A stretch of DNA of 64,000 nucleotides from Siphonobacter aquaeclarae (GTDB lineage Bacteria > Bacteroidota > Bacteroidia > Cytophagales > Spirosomataceae): positions 489,515 to 553,514 of the forward strand of contig NZ_FNGS01000001.1 in NCBI RefSeq assembly GCF_900103285.1, written 5' to 3'. The notes beneath the pieces were generated by a model, which had not been told where the DNA came from, did not search any database, and saw only the letters and a list, made by a program, of their open reading frames with translations. This document shows positions 62,283-64,000 of this stretch, in pieces. A program made the translations under genes and the position numbers. Positions within the stretch are counted from its first letter, which is position 1. Every line of letters begins with the position of its first letter.

Positions 62283-63452
62283 TCACAGCTTCAGCCGGAT
62301 ACCCCGGCGAACCAGCACGGACGTCATCCAGACAACCAGCAGCGAGAACAACAACGATTTCAGCAAACCGGCAAAACCCGTTACGAGTACCTCCGGCAAC
62401 GATAGCCCGGAGAGCTCTGCCCCGGCATACAGCACATAGGGAATCAGGTAGCAGGTGAGCGAGTAGGTCCCGGCGGGACGGATGAGGTTGAACCATTGTT
62501 CTTTCCCCCGCTCTTCGACCAGTACGTACAGCAGCGCATAAACCAGCAACGCGATCCCGCAGCAGAGGAATACCCAGGTAGGCGTAGCCCATATTTTCGA
62601 GATGATGAAATACTGCCGGCAGAAAATTCCTGCCGCCAGAAAGGCCACGCCGGCCGCAATCGTCAGCCAGACAAATGAACGGGGCTGCCGCCGCCAAACG
62701 AGCGTCGTCATGACACCCGTCATTACAAATGCATGAAACGCGCCGTTGCCGAGAATCCAGTCTTTCGGACCGCCGGGGCGTAATGCGGTCAGCCAACCGG
62801 CATGCCCCGCCACCGGAAACAGGCAGAATAACAGCCAGGCGAGCGCGAGCAGCCATACGTTTCCCCGGAAAAGAAGGTACAAAAGTGCCACCGTACCATA
62901 GCTCCAGCCGATCAGACCGAGAATACCCCACCATTGCGCTCGGAAAGGGACCGGTTCATTGTCCGTTCCGGCTCTGAACAGAAACAACAGCACGAGGAGC
63001 AGGACGATACCGCCGATCTCCAGACTGCGCGTCAGTTTGCGGGACAGTTGCTTCGGCCAGGCGTTCCAGACCAGGAAGAAGCCGATCACCATCAGGATCT
63101 GGTACCACGGCCGGCTCAGGCCGGTGCGTTCTTCGCTCAGGTCGGGCAGGTTGACCGTAAACACGCCCATCACAATCAGGGCGACGGACCGTACCAGGAT
63201 ATGCCAGGCAATCGACAGCGGCGGGTCTGATTTCTGTAAGCGCGACTCCAGCGCGAAGGGAATGGACAGCCCGACGATCACCAGAAAACACGGAAAAATA
63301 ACATCCGAAAAGCCCAGAAAATCAACGTCTGCTTTGGAGTGTTCAAGCCAAAGCGGGATATCCTGCAACGACCAGAGATCATTGACAAAAACCATCAGAA
63401 ACATAGTGACGGCCCGGAAGACGTCGATTGAAGCAACACGCTGTGGAATCAT
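62283..63452 (-). CDS. DUF5009/HGSNAT-like membrane acyltransferase
   Basis: A 389-residue polytopic membrane protein with about ten hydrophobic segments. It begins VASIDVFRAVTMFLMVFVNDLWSL and continues DFLGFSDVIFPCFLVIVGLSIPFAL, the pattern of the heparan-alpha-glucosaminide N-acetyltransferase family (histidine and aspartate in the first loop). These proteins acetylate a sugar amine across the membrane. The gene overlaps the GH20-like gene by four bases (ATGA), and together they suggest handling of N-acetylhexosamine residues. No signal peptide precedes the first membrane helix. Confidence 0.83.
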   Translation of the reverse strand: MIPQRVASIDVFRAVTMFLMVFVNDLWSLQDIPLWLEHSKADVDFLGFSDVIFPCFLVIVGLSIPFALESRLQKSDPPLSIAWHILVRSVALIVMGVFTVNLPDLSEERTGLSRPWYQILMVIGFFLVWNAWPKQLSRKLTRSLEIGGIVLLLVLLFLFRAGTDNEPVPFRAQWWGILGLIGWSYGTVALLYLLFRGNVWLLALAWLLFCLFPVAGHAGWLTALRPGGPKDWILGNGAFHAFVMTGVMTTLVWRRQPRSFVWLTIAAGVAFLAAGIFCRQYFIISKIWATPTWVFLCCGIALLVYALLYVLVEERGKEQWFNLIRPAGTYSLTCYLIPYVLYAGAELSGLSLPEVLVTGFAGLLKSLLFSLLVVWMTSVLVRRGIRLKL

Positions 63453-64000
63453 GGGGCGGGAAAGAGGGTACGGAAACAGTTGGAGGCAGTATTGGGCGAA
63501 TCGGCCTTTTTACGGCCATAGTATTCATCGAGAAAATTGCCGGCGTCGGACCAGACGGTCTGCATCATTCCCTGAAAATGCGTTCGCATTTCCGGCGTAG
63601 CATTGGCGCGGAAACGAGCCATGTCTTCCGACTGCCGGACGGCATTACCCGGATTTCGCCAGGGGCAGGTAATGACATCGAGGCCTTTCATCGCAAACAG
63701 CACCGGCGTCGGGTCGGGGCGCTCGTAATGCCAGTCGCAGATCATGACATCTTTGGGGATCAGGTCGATCGCCCGGTGGGTCTGGTTCATGCTGGCTTCC
63801 CACATACCCAATCCGGTAGTCTTCCCGTCGAGCAGGCGGTCGCCCCAAATCCATAATTTCCTGTTTTTCAGCGACAAATGATTCCGAATAAGGGCTACCT
63901 CGCCGGCGAATAGCTCCGCCTTGTCGCGACCGCCGCAGCGGGGGCATTTGTCGTCGCCGAGGTAAAAGACTTCGTCCATTCCGGCGTGAAAATCAGAGGC
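63449..64000 (-). CDS. GH20-like beta-N-acetylhexosaminidase, partial
   Basis: The frame runs off the window edge at 64000; 183 residues of the C-terminal part are present, opening with ASDFHAGMDEVFYLG. HAGMDE matches the GH20 HxGxDE motif carrying the catalytic Asp-Glu pair. A CPRCGG zinc-ribbon-like pair follows, then aromatic barrel segments (LWIWGDRLL, MICDWHYERPDP, WSDAGNFLDEYYG). It is the upstream gene of the acyltransferase. The full length and the signal peptide lie beyond the window. Confidence 0.75.
   Translation of the reverse strand, partial: ASDFHAGMDEVFYLGDDKCPRCGGRDKAELFAGEVALIRNHLSLKNRKLWIWGDRLLDGKTTGLGMWEASMNQTHRAIDLIPKDVMICDWHYERPDPTPVLFAMKGLDVITCPWRNPGNAVRQSEDMARFRANATPEMRTHFQGMMQTVWSDAGNFLDEYYGRKKADSPNTASNCFRTLFPAP

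Overview
The window comes from a bacterium of the phylum Bacteroidota, most likely of order Cytophagales. The signs are a SusC/SusD pair with its ECF sigma factor and FecR anti-sigma factor, two giant secreted proteins with type IX secretion (T9SS) C-terminal sorting domains, GH78/GH106/GH20-type glycosidases, a PadR regulator overlapping a prefix-domain ABC permease, and Tat-exported Gfo/Idh/MocA and TIM-barrel proteins. The bulk DNA is G+C-rich (hand-counted lines near 60%). The species cannot be fixed from sequence alone. No rRNA, tRNA, CRISPR array or transposase was seen.

Bases 1-2900 are a small AT-rich defence island. A SymE-like toxin gene diverges from an XRE regulator, which is followed by a CD-NTase and a TIR-STING fusion protein. 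Together the last two form a compact CBASS anti-phage operon of the cyclic-dinucleotide/bacterial STING type, closed by a strong terminator. Bases 2900-15150 hold a cation-efflux protein, two tandem paralogous T9SS-secreted modular proteins separated by a 157-bp palindromic repeat array, a nitronate monooxygenase, the PadR/permease pair, and a second repeat field. Bases 15152-20892 carry an outer-membrane receptor, a phosphoesterase/lipoprotein pair and a class C beta-lactamase.

Bases 20958-30443 are one minus-strand nutrient-uptake locus reading sigma factor, FecR, SusC (with an STN signalling domain), SusD, and a secreted metallophosphoesterase-beta-propeller protein. Bases 30654-32006 are a CLC-type fluoride exporter preceded by a clear fluoride riboswitch. 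Then come two receiver-domain proteins (one degenerate), two Tat-exported sugar-related enzymes, a thioredoxin-like protein, a GNAT, a GlxA-type regulator and two adjacent paralogues of unknown family. A plus-strand operon of small proteins (40564-42597) follows.

Bases 43172-48170 carry a histidine-kinase-like protein lacking its phosphoacceptor His, an MFS exporter and GntR regulator that share an identically placed 14-bp motif, and an unexplained two-gene pair (coiled-coil membrane protein plus vWA-like secreted protein). Bases 48288-55239 look like a rhamnoside-degradation locus (GH78, GH106-like, and a divergent alpha/beta-hydrolase-SGNH fusion). The end of the window has an ArnT-like glycosyltransferase, an orphan protein, a DEAD-box-type helicase, a GyrI-like/DUF1801/serine-hydrolase operon, a DUF2252 protein, and a membrane acyltransferase linked to a GH20-like enzyme cut by the window edge.
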